NCBI RefSeq assembly: GCF_001187725.1
Contig: NZ_LGIQ01000007.1
Coordinates: forward strand, 246,324-310,323
Source: Brevibacillus reuszeri
Lineage (GTDB): Bacteria; Bacillota; Bacilli; Brevibacillales; Brevibacillaceae
Reading direction: 5' to 3'
DNA: 64,000 nt
Shown: positions 6,494 to 14,615 of the stretch, one piece after another
Layout of the letters: each line of letters starts with the position of its first letter
How positions within the stretch are numbered: position 1 is the stretch's first letter
The notes under the pieces: model-generated
Told to the model about the DNA's origin: nothing
The model's database searches: none
What the model saw: only the letters and a program-made list of their open reading frames with translations
Position numbers and translations under genes: made by a program

Positions 6494-7237
6494 ATGGAAA
6501 ATCTCGTTGCGGGGAATCTCAAAACCGTACGGCAGCAGATGGAGGTGGCTTGCCAAGCTTCGGGGCGCAACCTCGAGGACGTGAAATTGTTATTGGCAAC
6601 CAAAACCGTACCACTTGAAAAATTGCAGATGGCCATGCAAGCGGGGGAAACGCTGTTTGGAGAAAACAAAGCGCAGGAACTGCGGGGAAAATTTCCGCTT
6701 ATGGAGCAGTACAAGCAGGTGGAATGGCATTTTATCGGGCATTTGCAAACGAATAAAGTGAAGGATGTGGTCAAATATGTGACGCTCATTCATTCTGTGG
6801 ACCGATTAAAATTGGGGCAAGCTTTGCACCAGCAGCTTCTCAAAGAGAACAAAACGATGAACATACTGGTGCAAATCAACACGTCCTACGAAGAAAGCAA
6901 ATTCGGTGCTCCACCGGAAGCGGCATTGGAACTGGTCGAACAATTGTCGCAGTTCGAAACACTAAACGTGAAAGGCTTAATGACAATTGGAAAGCTGAAT
7001 GCAACAAACGACGAGACCCGACATTGTTTCCGGTTGCTAAAAGAGATTCAATCGCAGGTAAGGGAGAAAAAGCTTTCGCGAGTCGAAATGGATATCCTGT
7101 CGATGGGAATGTCCGGTGATTTCACCGTAGCAATCGAAGAAGGGGCTACCATCATTCGCGTAGGAACGAAAGTTTTCGGCCAACGCTACTTACCGGACAG
7201 TTATTATTGGAATGAAAATGCCCGTCAGGATGACTAG
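6494..7237 (+). CDS. yggS: YggS/PROSC-type PLP homeostasis protein, 247 aa
   Basis: Single-domain alanine-racemase-like TIM barrel protein that binds pyridoxal 5'-phosphate and helps maintain B6 and amino-acid balance; no racemase activity is known for the family. Hallmarks: LLLATKTVPLEKL with the PLP lysine (K37), LFGENKAQEL, WHFIGHLQTNK, VNIDTS-type strand (LVQINTSYEESKFG), VKGLMTIG and LSMGMSGDF near the phosphate site. Length is about 20 residues above the usual, mostly at the C-terminus. The start has GGCAGGGAA upstream. In Bacillus relatives the gene usually sits beside sepF in the division cluster; here it stands by a PNPOx-like protein and a MocR regulator. Confidence 0.92.
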   Translation: MENLVAGNLKTVRQQMEVACQASGRNLEDVKLLLATKTVPLEKLQMAMQAGETLFGENKAQELRGKFPLMEQYKQVEWHFIGHLQTNKVKDVVKYVTLIHSVDRLKLGQALHQQLLKENKTMNILVQINTSYEESKFGAPPEAALELVEQLSQFETLNVKGLMTIGKLNATNDETRHCFRLLKEIQSQVREKKLSRVEMDILSMGMSGDFTVAIEEGATIIRVGTKVFGQRYLPDSYYWNENARQDD

Positions 7238-7261
7238 GAGAAGTGGGCGGGGATGCTTGGA

Positions 7262-8692
7262 TCATAAAAGCATTCCCGCTAGACGCTTCATCCCTTCAAC
7301 AATGGCTATTTCATCTACTTTGGCAAAACCAAGTACAAAACCTTTCCGATCGCTTGCCAAACAATAGTTGCTGAGTGGATAAACACGGATTCCTTTTTCG
7401 AGCGCCAGTTTCGCCACGGCTTCTTCTCCAAACGATTGATCAGCCTCAAGAAGCATATGTAATCCCGTTTCTACGCCGCTTAATGTGAAGTGCTTGCCAA
7501 GACCTGTCGAGATGATGGCTTTCGTCATAGCCTCGTGTCTGCGCCGATACACATTGCGAACTCGCCGCATATGGCGCATAAAATGACCGTGTTCGATAAA
7601 ATGGGCAAGCGTCAATTGCTCCATAATCGGAAGATGGCGATAAGTTAATTCCTGGACGCGTGCAAGTTGACGAATAGCTGCTTTGGGACCGATGATTGCT
7701 GATAGGCGAATGCCAGGAGCGACCATTTTGGAAAAGCTCATCATGTACAGGGTGTTCTGAGGGCGTTGACTGAACAAGGTTGGGAGCGGATCACCGCGAT
7801 AGCGAAATTCACTGTCGTAATCATCTTCAACAATCCAGAACCGATGCTCGGCAGCCATGTGCAACAATTGTTGCCTGCGAGGCTCCGATAGAATGACTCC
7901 AACTGCACATTGGTGCGATGGTGTAACAAACACAAGTTTGGACGCAGGAGGAATATGTTCCACACAAAGTCCGTACTCGTCGACCGGAACGGGGACAACT
8001 TGCATGCGCCGATACTTCATCGCCATCCAGGCAGCGGGGAAGCCGGGATCTTCTACAGAAACCGTCTCGCCTTCATGCAAAAGCGCTTGGGCGATCAAAT
8101 CAAGACTATGTTGTGCACCTGAGGTTAAAAGGATTTGATCACGATCTACATGAACGCCTCGTTCGAGGGATAAATAGCGTTGAATCTGTTCGCGCAGCGG
8201 TAGAAATCCATAGGGATCACCGTAAGCCCAACTATCCAGGCTTGTTTCTGCGGTCGCCTGTAAAAAGGATTGCCGCCAAGTTCTTTGAAAATGTTCATCT
8301 AAATACGGCTCATGGGGAGTAAAATCGATCTCTACTTTTTGATTTTCTTTACCGCCGAACCAACTGTGCAGCTGTCCGACTGCGTCGCTTATTAAAGGCA
8401 ACTCGGGCGGAAAAAGTTCCTGTGGCGAAGCATCCTCTGGTGGACGAGCTTCATAGATCCATTCGCTCACTCTCGTCCCACCACGACGAGAGGTTACCGT
8501 GTAGCCGCGGCTGTATAACTCCTCGTAAACAATCTGTATGGTTGAACGGGAAACGCCAATCAATGGAGCGAGTTCGCGGGACGGGAGCAGCAGCTCGCCA
8601 GGTGCCCATTTTCCTGTTGAAATGTTATGAATCGCTTGATCAAGAAGTTGCTGCCAGATGGGCCGGGCGTCATCTCGGTTTACTTTTAGCAT
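7262..8692 (-). CDS. MocR/PdxR-family transcription regulator (GntR HTH + aminotransferase domain), 476 aa
   Basis: N-terminal winged helix of the GntR type (residues 1-80; LPSRELAPLIGVSRSTIQIVYEE) linked to a fold-type I aminotransferase-like domain that binds PLP and acts as effector sensor. Features: LLTSGAQHSLDLIAQALLHEG, VEDPGFPAAW, VFVTPSHQCAVGVILS, IVEDDYDSEFRY (Asp for the pyridine nitrogen) and MMSFSKMVAPGIRLSAIIG with the PLP lysine. Length is typical. MocR proteins commonly control PLP synthesis or amino-acid (e.g. GABA, taurine, D-Ala) genes, often divergent. Here its 3' end faces yggS, and upstream lies a tRNA cluster, so its target cannot be read from context; regulation of nearby B6 genes is only a suggestion. 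Confidence 0.92.
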   Translation of the reverse strand: MLKVNRDDARPIWQQLLDQAIHNISTGKWAPGELLLPSRELAPLIGVSRSTIQIVYEELYSRGYTVTSRRGGTRVSEWIYEARPPEDASPQELFPPELPLISDAVGQLHSWFGGKENQKVEIDFTPHEPYLDEHFQRTWRQSFLQATAETSLDSWAYGDPYGFLPLREQIQRYLSLERGVHVDRDQILLTSGAQHSLDLIAQALLHEGETVSVEDPGFPAAWMAMKYRRMQVVPVPVDEYGLCVEHIPPASKLVFVTPSHQCAVGVILSEPRRQQLLHMAAEHRFWIVEDDYDSEFRYRGDPLPTLFSQRPQNTLYMMSFSKMVAPGIRLSAIIGPKAAIRQLARVQELTYRHLPIMEQLTLAHFIEHGHFMRHMRRVRNVYRRRHEAMTKAIISTGLGKHFTLSGVETGLHMLLEADQSFGEEAVAKLALEKGIRVYPLSNYCLASDRKGFVLGFAKVDEIAIVEGMKRLAGMLL

Positions 8693-8987
8693 TTGTTCAC
8701 CTTCAGTATTTGTGTTGTCATTATGGATTGCTTCAAATGATAATGACGGGCTGTAAAATGGAAATCCAATGATTGGTATACTAGCATGACAATCCTTGCT
8801 TTAGCAACATAGCGTAATGAAGCAAACAAATGGAAGAAGTTCATGATGACTTTGAAACAACGAGACAGATCAGTGTCTGATGCTAGTCGACCAGGACTTG
8901 TTCGACAACCCGGGGTTTGTAATTCGTGTTAGTACTTCTGCCTTCATTTGCCCGATCAGCAATATCCTGCATCATAATTTCATATTC

Positions 8988-9015
8988 TTGACTTTATTTT
9001 CACGTGTGTTACAAT
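8988..9015 (+). promoter_or_regulatory. sigma-A-type promoter of the second tRNA cluster
   Basis: TTGACT (8988-8993), 16-nt spacer and TACAAT (9010-9015), about 110 nt upstream of tRNA-Gly. The rest of the 433-bp gap 8693-9125 shows no convincing gene. Confidence 0.55.
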
Positions 9016-9125
9016 TAAGTGTAGCAAAGAACCTCTCGGCGTAAGTCTTGCCAGTAGTTCGGGTAGCCATTTTCGTTGGAGTCTATGTTACAGGAAGCGT
9101 ACGAGTGTGGTCATGCATTTGATTT

Positions 9126-9199
9126 GCGGGTGTAGTTCAATGGTAGAACTCCAGCCTTCCAAGCTGGTCGCGTGGGTTCGATTCCCATCACCCGCTCCA
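9126..9199 (+). tRNA. tRNA-Gly(TCC)
   Basis: Acceptor GCGGGTG (9126-9132) pairs with CACCCGC (9189-9195), discriminator T 9196, encoded CCA 9197-9199. Anticodon TCC in CCAGCCTTCCAAGCTGG. Confidence 0.95.
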
Positions 9200-9209
9200 T
9201 CCATTTTTT

Positions 9210-9286
9210 GGCGGTGTAGCTCAGCTGGTTAGAGCGTTCGGTTCATACCCGAAAGGTCGGGGGTTCGATTCCCTCCGCCGCTACCA
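9210..9286 (+). tRNA. tRNA-Met(CAT), elongator-like
   Basis: Acceptor GGCGGTG pairs with CGCCGCT using G-T wobbles, discriminator A 9283, CCA 9284-9286. Anticodon CAT between TTCGG and CCGAA stems. The paired first acceptor base and absence of three G-C pairs in the anticodon stem fit elongator rather than initiator Met; Ile(CAT) cannot be fully excluded. Confidence 0.92.
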
Positions 9287-9305
9287 AGAGAAGATGATAG
9301 TTTGT

Positions 9306-9382
9306 GGCGGTCGTGGCGAAGGGGTTAACGCACCGGATTGTGGCTCCGGCACTCGTGGGTTCAAGTCCCATCGATCGCCCCA
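9306..9382 (+). tRNA. tRNA-His(GTG)
   Basis: Cloverleaf with anticodon GTG (CCGGATTGTGGCTCCGG), the extra 5' G (9306) opposite discriminator C, T-arm GTGGGTTCAAGTCCCAT and encoded CCA 9380-9382. Confidence 0.94.
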
Positions 9383-9410
9383 TTTTCTACTCGAATTGAA
9401 TCAGTCATTT

Positions 9411-9495
9411 GCGGTCGTGGTGGAATTGGCAGACACACCATCTTGAGGGGGTGGCGGGGCGACCCGTGCGAGTTCGAGTCTCGCCGACCGCACCA
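9411..9495 (+). tRNA. tRNA-Leu(GAG)
   Basis: Class II tRNA: acceptor GCGGTCG (9411-9417) pairs with CGACCGC (9485-9491), discriminator A 9492, CCA 9493-9495. Anticodon GAG in CCATCTTGAGGGGGTGG, long variable arm GGCGGGGCGACCC. Confidence 0.95.
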
Positions 9496-9520
9496 ACCTA
9501 CATTTTTTATAGAAATAATC

Positions 9521-9566
9521 AAGCTCAGTGCAATGCCCGTTATGGCGATGCTACTGAGCTTTTTTG
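9521..9566 (+). terminator. terminator of second tRNA cluster
   Basis: AAGCTCAGT (9521-9529) pairs with ACTGAGCTT (from 9553), followed by a T run. Confidence 0.8.
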
Positions 9567-9620
9567 GTTTTCTGCTTTGTGCCAGTACCAAGAGGGAGGC
9601 AGAAGTTCTGTCATGCCCTG

Positions 9621-10097
9621 TTAGACGTTTTGGGTATTACCCAGAAAGCGACGAATCGCTGTAATGGCTGCCAAATGCAGGCCCTCATGAAAAATCGTTC
9701 GTACAAGAACCTGAGAAATCGTGTGCATGCCTGACTCCGTTGCAGGGAATTCCTCTTCCAGACGCTCACCGTACATGGTGCGGATCTGTTCCGGCTGATT
9801 GGCAAGCAGCTGGCGAAGCGTATCAAGGGAAGGTGGGGGTGTTTGCCAGTCAGCTGGTTTAGTGCCATACGCGAACCACTCGTGGAATCCCGGCGGAATC
9901 GATATTTCTTCCTTTGTTAAGTGCGAAATCCACAAATATTGATCCAGGTAGATATGCCCCAAATTCCAAAGGATGCCGTTATTGAACCCTACAGGTACTA
10001 GATTGACTTCCTCTTCTGTCATGCCTTCGATCGCATGCAAGGTTTCACTGCGATAATCCTGTAGCTGCTGGAACAAGACGATGTGGTGCTTTTCCAT
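9621..10097 (-). CDS. DinB-like (YfiT/DinB four-helix) protein, 158 aa
   Basis: DinB superfamily four-helix bundle, which usually binds a metal through three histidines and includes bacillithiol transferase-like enzymes. The pattern is visible: NLGHIYLDQ (first His about residue 48) and a C-terminal FHEGLHLAAI with two His. The middle carries YGTKPADWQTPPPSLDTLR, a family-typical segment. The ATG is preceded by GAGGCCTC-type sequence and a better AGGAGGCC on the coding strand (10098-10112). A second member with the same TKPADWQ segment lies at 55236-55715. Single gene, convergent to the tRNA cluster. Enzymatic role not known. Confidence 0.85.
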   Translation of the reverse strand: MEKHHIVLFQQLQDYRSETLHAIEGMTEEEVNLVPVGFNNGILWNLGHIYLDQYLWISHLTKEEISIPPGFHEWFAYGTKPADWQTPPPSLDTLRQLLANQPEQIRTMYGERLEEEFPATESGMHTISQVLVRTIFHEGLHLAAITAIRRFLGNTQNV

Positions 10098-10191
10098 TTA
10101 GAGAGGCCTCCTTATTTTTGGATATTTATGTCCAAGTAGTTCCATAAGGAGAACGCAAGTTCCTGCCAGCAGATAACTCTCAAAGAAACAA

Positions 10192-10232
10192 AAAAAGACA
10201 TGCCGGAAAGATAGCAGCCAGCACGTCTTTTT
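10192..10232 (-). terminator. terminator downstream of EamA transporter
   Basis: AAAAAGAC(A)TGC and GCACGTCTTTTT form a stem around a ~16-nt loop; it works on the minus strand after the gene ending at 10262. Confidence 0.7.
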
Positions 10233-10261
10233 GTTTCATGTCTTCAGGTTGGAAAGCGACA

Positions 10262-11170
10262 TTACATACTTCGCTTCTGGAGAGGCTGAGAGGATGTAAA
10301 CAACTGAAGCCATTTGATTTGCGGGACACCAATTGCTGCCAGAATCATCAAAACGCCACCCCATTGTGTGAGGGTCACATTCTCGTGGAGAACAAAGCTG
10401 GATAACAGCACGACAGCTGGCAGTTCAATCGCACTGAGAATGGTAGCCAGTCCATTTCCGATACGCGGAACGCCAACTGCCAAGCAAAAAATCGGGATAA
10501 CTGATCCGAACACAGCTACACATAATGCAAGTGGCAGAAGCCCGGAGGTAAGCTGTCCATTCAAAAGAAAGTTCGGCGGATAAACGATAGAGAGCATCAC
10601 GGCAGCCATACTGATCGTAATCGCGCTTCGCAAGTAAGGATTCATCTGTGGCAGGATGCGACCGCTGAAGAAAATGACAAAAGCAAAGGTAGCACCTGAT
10701 AAGAGTCCATATATAAGTCCGGAAATACTTACGTTTTGCAAACCACTTTCACCCAGCCCACTCGCCAGCACGGTACCGATGCCCAGCATAATCAGCGAAA
10801 CCCATTTTTCAAGGGTGGGCCATTTGCGATCGACGAGCGACTCTAGCAGGACGCCAATCCATGTAAACTGGAATAACAGTACAATGGCAAGCGATGCGGA
10901 TACGCGACTCACAGCTTGATGATAAAAGATGCTAGTGCATGCCATCATGAGACTTACCGGAGCGAGAATCAGCAAATACTTGAAGCGAAACCGTTCCCGA
11001 GAAAACAAGGAAGCCATAACAATCATAATCAAGCCGCCAAAAATCAGTTGACTCCCGCTAAGCTCATAAGGTGTGTACCCAACTTGAAATCCATGTTTTA
11101 AAAAGAGGGAGAGGACACCATAGCTGCAGGCCCCGCTTATGACCAAAAATACAGAACGCCAGTATGTCAT
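10262..11170 (-). CDS. EamA/DMT-family transporter, 302 aa
   Basis: Drug/metabolite transporter with about ten hydrophobic helices and two EamA repeats: first from MTYWRSVFLVISGACSYGV to VLLFQFTWIGVLLES, second from VSISGLIYGLLSGATFAFV to GGVLMILAAIGV. The conserved end-of-repeat pattern (ATILSAIELPAVVLLSSFVL followed by LTQWGGVLMI) is clear. The frame opens at 11245 but the ATG at 11170 has AAAGGA upstream and begins the first helix, so it is chosen. Monocistronic with its own terminator, divergent from rarD. Substrate unknown; family members export amino acids, nucleotides or drugs. Confidence 0.88.
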   Translation of the reverse strand: MTYWRSVFLVISGACSYGVLSLFLKHGFQVGYTPYELSGSQLIFGGLIMIVMASLFSRERFRFKYLLILAPVSLMMACTSIFYHQAVSRVSASLAIVLLFQFTWIGVLLESLVDRKWPTLEKWVSLIMLGIGTVLASGLGESGLQNVSISGLIYGLLSGATFAFVIFFSGRILPQMNPYLRSAITISMAAVMLSIVYPPNFLLNGQLTSGLLPLALCVAVFGSVIPIFCLAVGVPRIGNGLATILSAIELPAVVLLSSFVLHENVTLTQWGGVLMILAAIGVPQIKWLQLFTSSQPLQKRSM

Positions 11171-11431
11171 AGGTAAAAAATCCTTTCTTATGACTAAACT
11201 CGGAAGAATATTTACTATTGTACTATAGCTATAAAATTGGTACAATAAAATTTTGTCTACCTCTTTACTCTGGTAACATGGTAATCAGATAGCTAACTGC
11301 TTTGTTACCTTGGTAGTGAATGAAAGTGTAGCAAAGCCTGTATTCTGCCTGTAAATACATAGCCGTTTCGTGATTATTCCGTTACACTACTATTACATTA
11401 AGAAGGCGAAATCGTTTGGAGGCAAAGGAAA

Positions 11432-12340
11432 ATGAAACAGGGAGTTTTTTACGCGATTGCTGCGTACTTTATGTGGGGTCTGCTCCCGCTGTATTGGAAG
11501 GTGTTCCAAGCGATGGGGGCGTGGGAGATCCTCGCCCATCGGATTATTTGGTCTGTTTTATTCGTTGCCATTATTATCGTTGTTACCAAGCGCATCCGTA
11601 AGCTAAGAGAATCTGTTTCGGGTGCGAAAATGATTGGCGCATTGATTGTTTGCTCCCTTTTGATTAGTGCTAACTGGCTTCTTTACATTTGGGCTGTAAA
11701 CAATGATCAGGTCATGCAAACAAGCCTTGGCTACTACATTAACCCGTTAATTACTGTATTGATGGGTGTCATTTTCTTAAAAGAAAAGATGCATGTAGGA
11801 CAGTGGGTTTCACTTGTATTGGCAGCCTGTGGGGTCTTATACATCACGATTCAATACGGTGAGTTTCCGTGGATTGCCCTATCGCTTGCCTTGACGTTTG
11901 CCTTTTACGGTCTGGCCAAAAAGGTGGTAAAGCTGGAGGCGATCATTGGCTTGGCATGGGAGACGCTTTTTGTCGCACCAATTGCGCTAGCCTACCTGAT
12001 TTGGCTTCAAATCAGTGGTACAGAGACGATTTCCCTGTTGGCCTGGTGGCAAGTGCTGCTGTTGACACTGGCAGGAGTTGGTACAGCTTTGCCGCTTTAT
12101 TGGTTTGCCCAGGCTGCTATTCGTCTGCCGCTTTCGATGGTTGGCTTTATTCAGTATTTATCACCGACCATTTCCCTGTTGTCGGCAATTTTCCTGTTTC
12201 ATGAGCCATTTACGACGACTCATCTGATCAGTTTCTCTCTCATCTGGAGCGCATTGATCATTTTTACAATCAGCTCGCTGCGGAGAAAACCTGCTTCGGT
12301 CTCTATGAAAACAGGTGCACCAATCAAAAAAGAAGCCTGA
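11432..12340 (+). CDS. rarD: RarD-type EamA transporter, 302 aa
   Basis: RarD subfamily of the DMT superfamily. It shows the characteristic opening MKQGVFYAIAAYFMWGLLP followed by YWKVFQAMGAWEILAHRIIWS, and SANWLLYIWAVNNDQVMQTS, LGYYINPLITVLMGVIFLKE in the middle, near-identical in pattern to the E. coli RarD signature. About ten helices. The C-terminus is a short basic tail. Ribosome site GGAGGCAAAGG precedes the ATG. It is divergent from the other EamA gene at 10262-11170 and convergent with pdxK, with a shared bidirectional terminator. The physiological substrate is not established for the family (the E. coli name comes from a chloramphenicol phenotype). Confidence 0.92.
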   Translation: MKQGVFYAIAAYFMWGLLPLYWKVFQAMGAWEILAHRIIWSVLFVAIIIVVTKRIRKLRESVSGAKMIGALIVCSLLISANWLLYIWAVNNDQVMQTSLGYYINPLITVLMGVIFLKEKMHVGQWVSLVLAACGVLYITIQYGEFPWIALSLALTFAFYGLAKKVVKLEAIIGLAWETLFVAPIALAYLIWLQISGTETISLLAWWQVLLLTLAGVGTALPLYWFAQAAIRLPLSMVGFIQYLSPTISLLSAIFLFHEPFTTTHLISFSLIWSALIIFTISSLRRKPASVSMKTGAPIKKEA

Positions 12341-12382
12341 CCATGAGCGAATAACAAAGTAGATCAGATTTCCTTTCAATAG

Positions 12383-12431
12383 AAAAACTCCTGACAGACC
12401 AATCGCAAGACTGGCTTTGTCAGGAGTTTTT
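12383..12431. terminator. bidirectional terminator between rarD and pdxK
   Basis: AAAAACTCCTGACA and TGTCAGGAGTTTTT pair perfectly with A/T runs on both sides, serving both convergent genes. Confidence 0.85.
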
Positions 12432-12443
12432 GCGTGTAATAGC

Positions 12444-13259
12444 TTATGAGTGCTTGCTCAAGCGGTATGCGCCGTGGTTAGTAGGGCCTACGTATTTGTT
12501 CAGGGCAAAGGAATGACGAATCGCTTCTGTGATGAAGTCTTTTGCGACAGCTACTGCTTCGCGTACCGAATTTCCTTTTGCGAGCTCTGCACAGATTGCG
12601 GCAGAGAATGTGCAGCCTGCTCCATGGGTGAAGGTCGTTTCGAAACGCTCCGATTCCAGCACCTCGAGAGATTGTCCGTCATAGAACACATCCACAGCAT
12701 GATTTCCAACCTGCAGCTTGCTTCCGCCTTTGACTACGACGTACGCTGTACCGAGATCGTGAATGCGTTTTGCTGCTTCTTTCATATCCTCCACGCTTGT
12801 GAGCGCACCCAGTTGACTTAAAATTCCTGCTTCAAACAGGTTTGGTGTCGCTACGGTAGCGCGTGGAAGCAATACTTCGCGCAGGCTGATGGCGATTTCC
12901 GGATGGAGTGCCTCAGCACCTTTACAGATCATAACGGGGTCAACAACCACGTTTTTCAATTGATATTGTTCAATCTTGCGGGTAGCGAGCTCGACCAGCT
13001 CAGTAGTGCCGAGCATGCCTGTTTTGACTGCGTCAACTCCAATACCGGCAAGAACGGTTTCGATTTGTTTTTCCAGAATAGCCACGTCGATAGGAAAAAC
13101 CTCGTGGAACCAATCATTGTGAGGATCTTGAGCCACGATGACGGTGAGAGCGGTCATCCCGAAAACACCCAGCTCCTGAAACGTTTTTAGATCGGCCTGT
13201 TGGCCAGCTCCGCCGCTAGTGTCAGAGCCTGCGATGGTCAGTGCTTTACGAATGGTCAT
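12444..13259 (-). CDS. pdxK: pyridoxine/pyridoxal kinase PdxK (ThiD-like fold), 271 aa
   Basis: Ribokinase-family kinase phosphorylating B6 vitamers. It follows the B. subtilis PdxK pattern rather than classic PdxY: RKALTIAGSDTSGGAGQQADL at the start, FGMTALTVIVAQDPHN, GVDAVKTGMLGT, KNVVVDPVMICKGAEAL, VATPNLFEAGIL, YVVVKGGSKL, and the anion-hole/catalytic motif FETTFTHGAGCTFSAAI, in which the Cys of GAGC is typical of this Firmicute group. Length 271 equals the B. subtilis enzyme. The start at 13259 has GGGAG upstream; the longer frame (to 13289) lacks a ribosome site. A related role in hydroxymethylpyrimidine phosphorylation (ThiD) is possible but no thiamine genes are near. Confidence 0.88.
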   Translation of the reverse strand: MTIRKALTIAGSDTSGGAGQQADLKTFQELGVFGMTALTVIVAQDPHNDWFHEVFPIDVAILEKQIETVLAGIGVDAVKTGMLGTTELVELATRKIEQYQLKNVVVDPVMICKGAEALHPEIAISLREVLLPRATVATPNLFEAGILSQLGALTSVEDMKEAAKRIHDLGTAYVVVKGGSKLQVGNHAVDVFYDGQSLEVLESERFETTFTHGAGCTFSAAICAELAKGNSVREAVAVAKDFITEAIRHSFALNKYVGPTNHGAYRLSKHS

Positions 13260-13440
13260 TTCGATTATCTCCCTTTGTGCCGCAGTCATGATGCTGCGGA
13301 GCTATACTGTCATGCGCTGTACTGTCTCCTTCTATATTAAGAGGAAAAAATCGGTGGTGTCAATAATATCCCCTGAAATAAAAAGATGTACGATCCAAAT
13401 TCAGCACGGCGGAGTGTAGCTGGCCCCAACAGGGACAAAG

Positions 13441-13475
13441 AAAAAACCGCTTTCCTCCATGGAGAAAGCGGTTTC
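13441..13475 (-). terminator. terminator after the 56-aa ORF
   Basis: AAACCGCTTTC and GAAAGCGGTTT pair around TCCATGGA; on the minus strand a T run follows. It lies 26 nt beyond the stop of the small gene at 13501-13671. Confidence 0.8.
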
Positions 13476-13500
13476 AAAAAAAGCTCTATTTTTAATTCTC

Positions 13501-13671
13501 TTATCGCGAAGTTGCGTGATGAAAGGAGAAGGAAATAGTTGTGGACATGGATTTGGAGCGCTTCGTTGCAAGCTGCTTGGCTTGCTTCGCTGCTTCGAAC
13601 ATACTTGGAGCTTTGATGATTTCAACCCATCGGCGTGTTGCGGTTTCGAATAAAAAGCGGTAGATGGTCAT
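13501..13671 (-). CDS. small hypothetical protein, 56 aa
   Basis: The frame from ATG 13671 to TAA 13501 encodes a 56-residue basic peptide beginning MTIYRFLFETATRRWVEI, with a Lys/Ala-rich helix in the middle (FEAAKQAKQLATKRSK) and a Ser/Thr-rich tail. GAGAGGG lies 11 nt upstream of the start and a clean terminator follows. Composition (regular codon use, no rare runs, amphipathic helix) argues for a real gene. No family recognised; it stands alone between pdxK and the divergent MacB-like operon. Confidence 0.55.
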   Translation of the reverse strand: MTIYRFLFETATRRWVEIIKAPSMFEAAKQAKQLATKRSKSMSTTISFSFHHATSR

Positions 13672-13891
13672 TTTTTATCTGCCCTCTCATTTGTTCTTGA
13701 CACCTCTATCATAGCAGGATTCTGGGAGGGAATGGTTACAGGATTGTTACATAATTTTGAAAAACATGTTGCATCTGTGTGAACGTTAAAATGTTTCCTA
13801 ATGTGCGTTACGTTTTTGAATATGCTACGTCTTTAGTATGAGATGTTTTAATCATTTCCATTTTACGTGAGCGAATGAGGTGTAAAAAAGG

Positions 13892-14593
13892 ATGGCTAAC
13901 GCAATAGGAGAACTGACTGTCACGGAGGTCAATCACAGCTACGGAACGGGCAAGATCAAGGTACCTGTGCTGTTTGACATAAACCTGCACGTGAATAAGG
14001 GCGAGTTTGTCGCGTTGTGCGGCTCATCGGGTTCAGGGAAGTCAACCCTGCTCAACCTGCTCGCTGGTTTGACGAAGCCGGAGGAGGGTAGTGTAACAGT
14101 CAGCGGAGAGGAAATTTCCAGCTACACCGAAAACCAGCTGTGCCTGTTTCGCCGGAAAAGTATGGGCTTCATTTTCCAGTCGTACAATTTGCTGCCGAAT
14201 TTGACAGCACTGGAAAACGTCGAGCTTCCATTAATTTTTGCGGGCGAAAGCGTGAAAAAGCGCCGGGCAAAAGCTACACAGATTTTAGAGCGAGTCGGGC
14301 TGGAAGGACGGATCGACCACAGGCCAAATGAACTGAGTGGTGGACAGCAGCAGCGGGTAAGTATCGCTCGCGCATTGGTCAATTCGCCTGGAATTATTTT
14401 GGCGGATGAACCGACAGGAAATCTGGATAGTAAGACAGAGCAGGAAATCATGAACTTGATGAAGCAAATGAACAAAGAAAATGGGACTACGTTCATCATC
14501 GTTACCCATGAGCAGGAAGTAGCAGAGCAATCTGACCGCGTGATTTATTTGCAAGACGGGCGGGTAGTACAAAAAAGGACAAGACCAGCGTAG
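13892..14593 (+). CDS. MacB/LolD-type ABC transporter ATPase, 233 aa
   Basis: ATP-binding subunit of a type VII (MacB-like) ABC system. Walker A GSSGSGKST (about residues 47-55), Q-loop FIFQSYNLLPNLTALENVELP, signature LSGGQQQRVSIARALVN, Walker B IILADEPTGNLD and H-loop IVTHEQEVAEQSDRV are all present; NLLPNLTALENVELP and DEPTGNLD are diagnostic of the LolD/MacB/FtsE branch. The start ATG follows a GTAAAAAAGG stretch. It heads a three-gene operon (ATPase, FtsX-type permease, membrane-fusion-type adaptor). In Gram-positives these systems use ATP as a mechanotransmission engine for efflux or resistance to antimicrobial peptides. The order is unusual only in that the adaptor is last. Confidence 0.93.
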   Translation: MANAIGELTVTEVNHSYGTGKIKVPVLFDINLHVNKGEFVALCGSSGSGKSTLLNLLAGLTKPEEGSVTVSGEEISSYTENQLCLFRRKSMGFIFQSYNLLPNLTALENVELPLIFAGESVKKRRAKATQILERVGLEGRIDHRPNELSGGQQQRVSIARALVNSPGIILADEPTGNLDSKTEQEIMNLMKQMNKENGTTFIIVTHEQEVAEQSDRVIYLQDGRVVQKRTRPA

Positions 14594-14615
14594 GCGGGTA
14601 CGAGGTGAACACATT

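Noticed and set aside
1010-9495. Genomic island between the two tRNA clusters
   Set aside because: The interval has no integrase, no att-like direct repeats that I could see, and ordinary Firmicute genes; the truncated tRNA-Leu alone is not enough.
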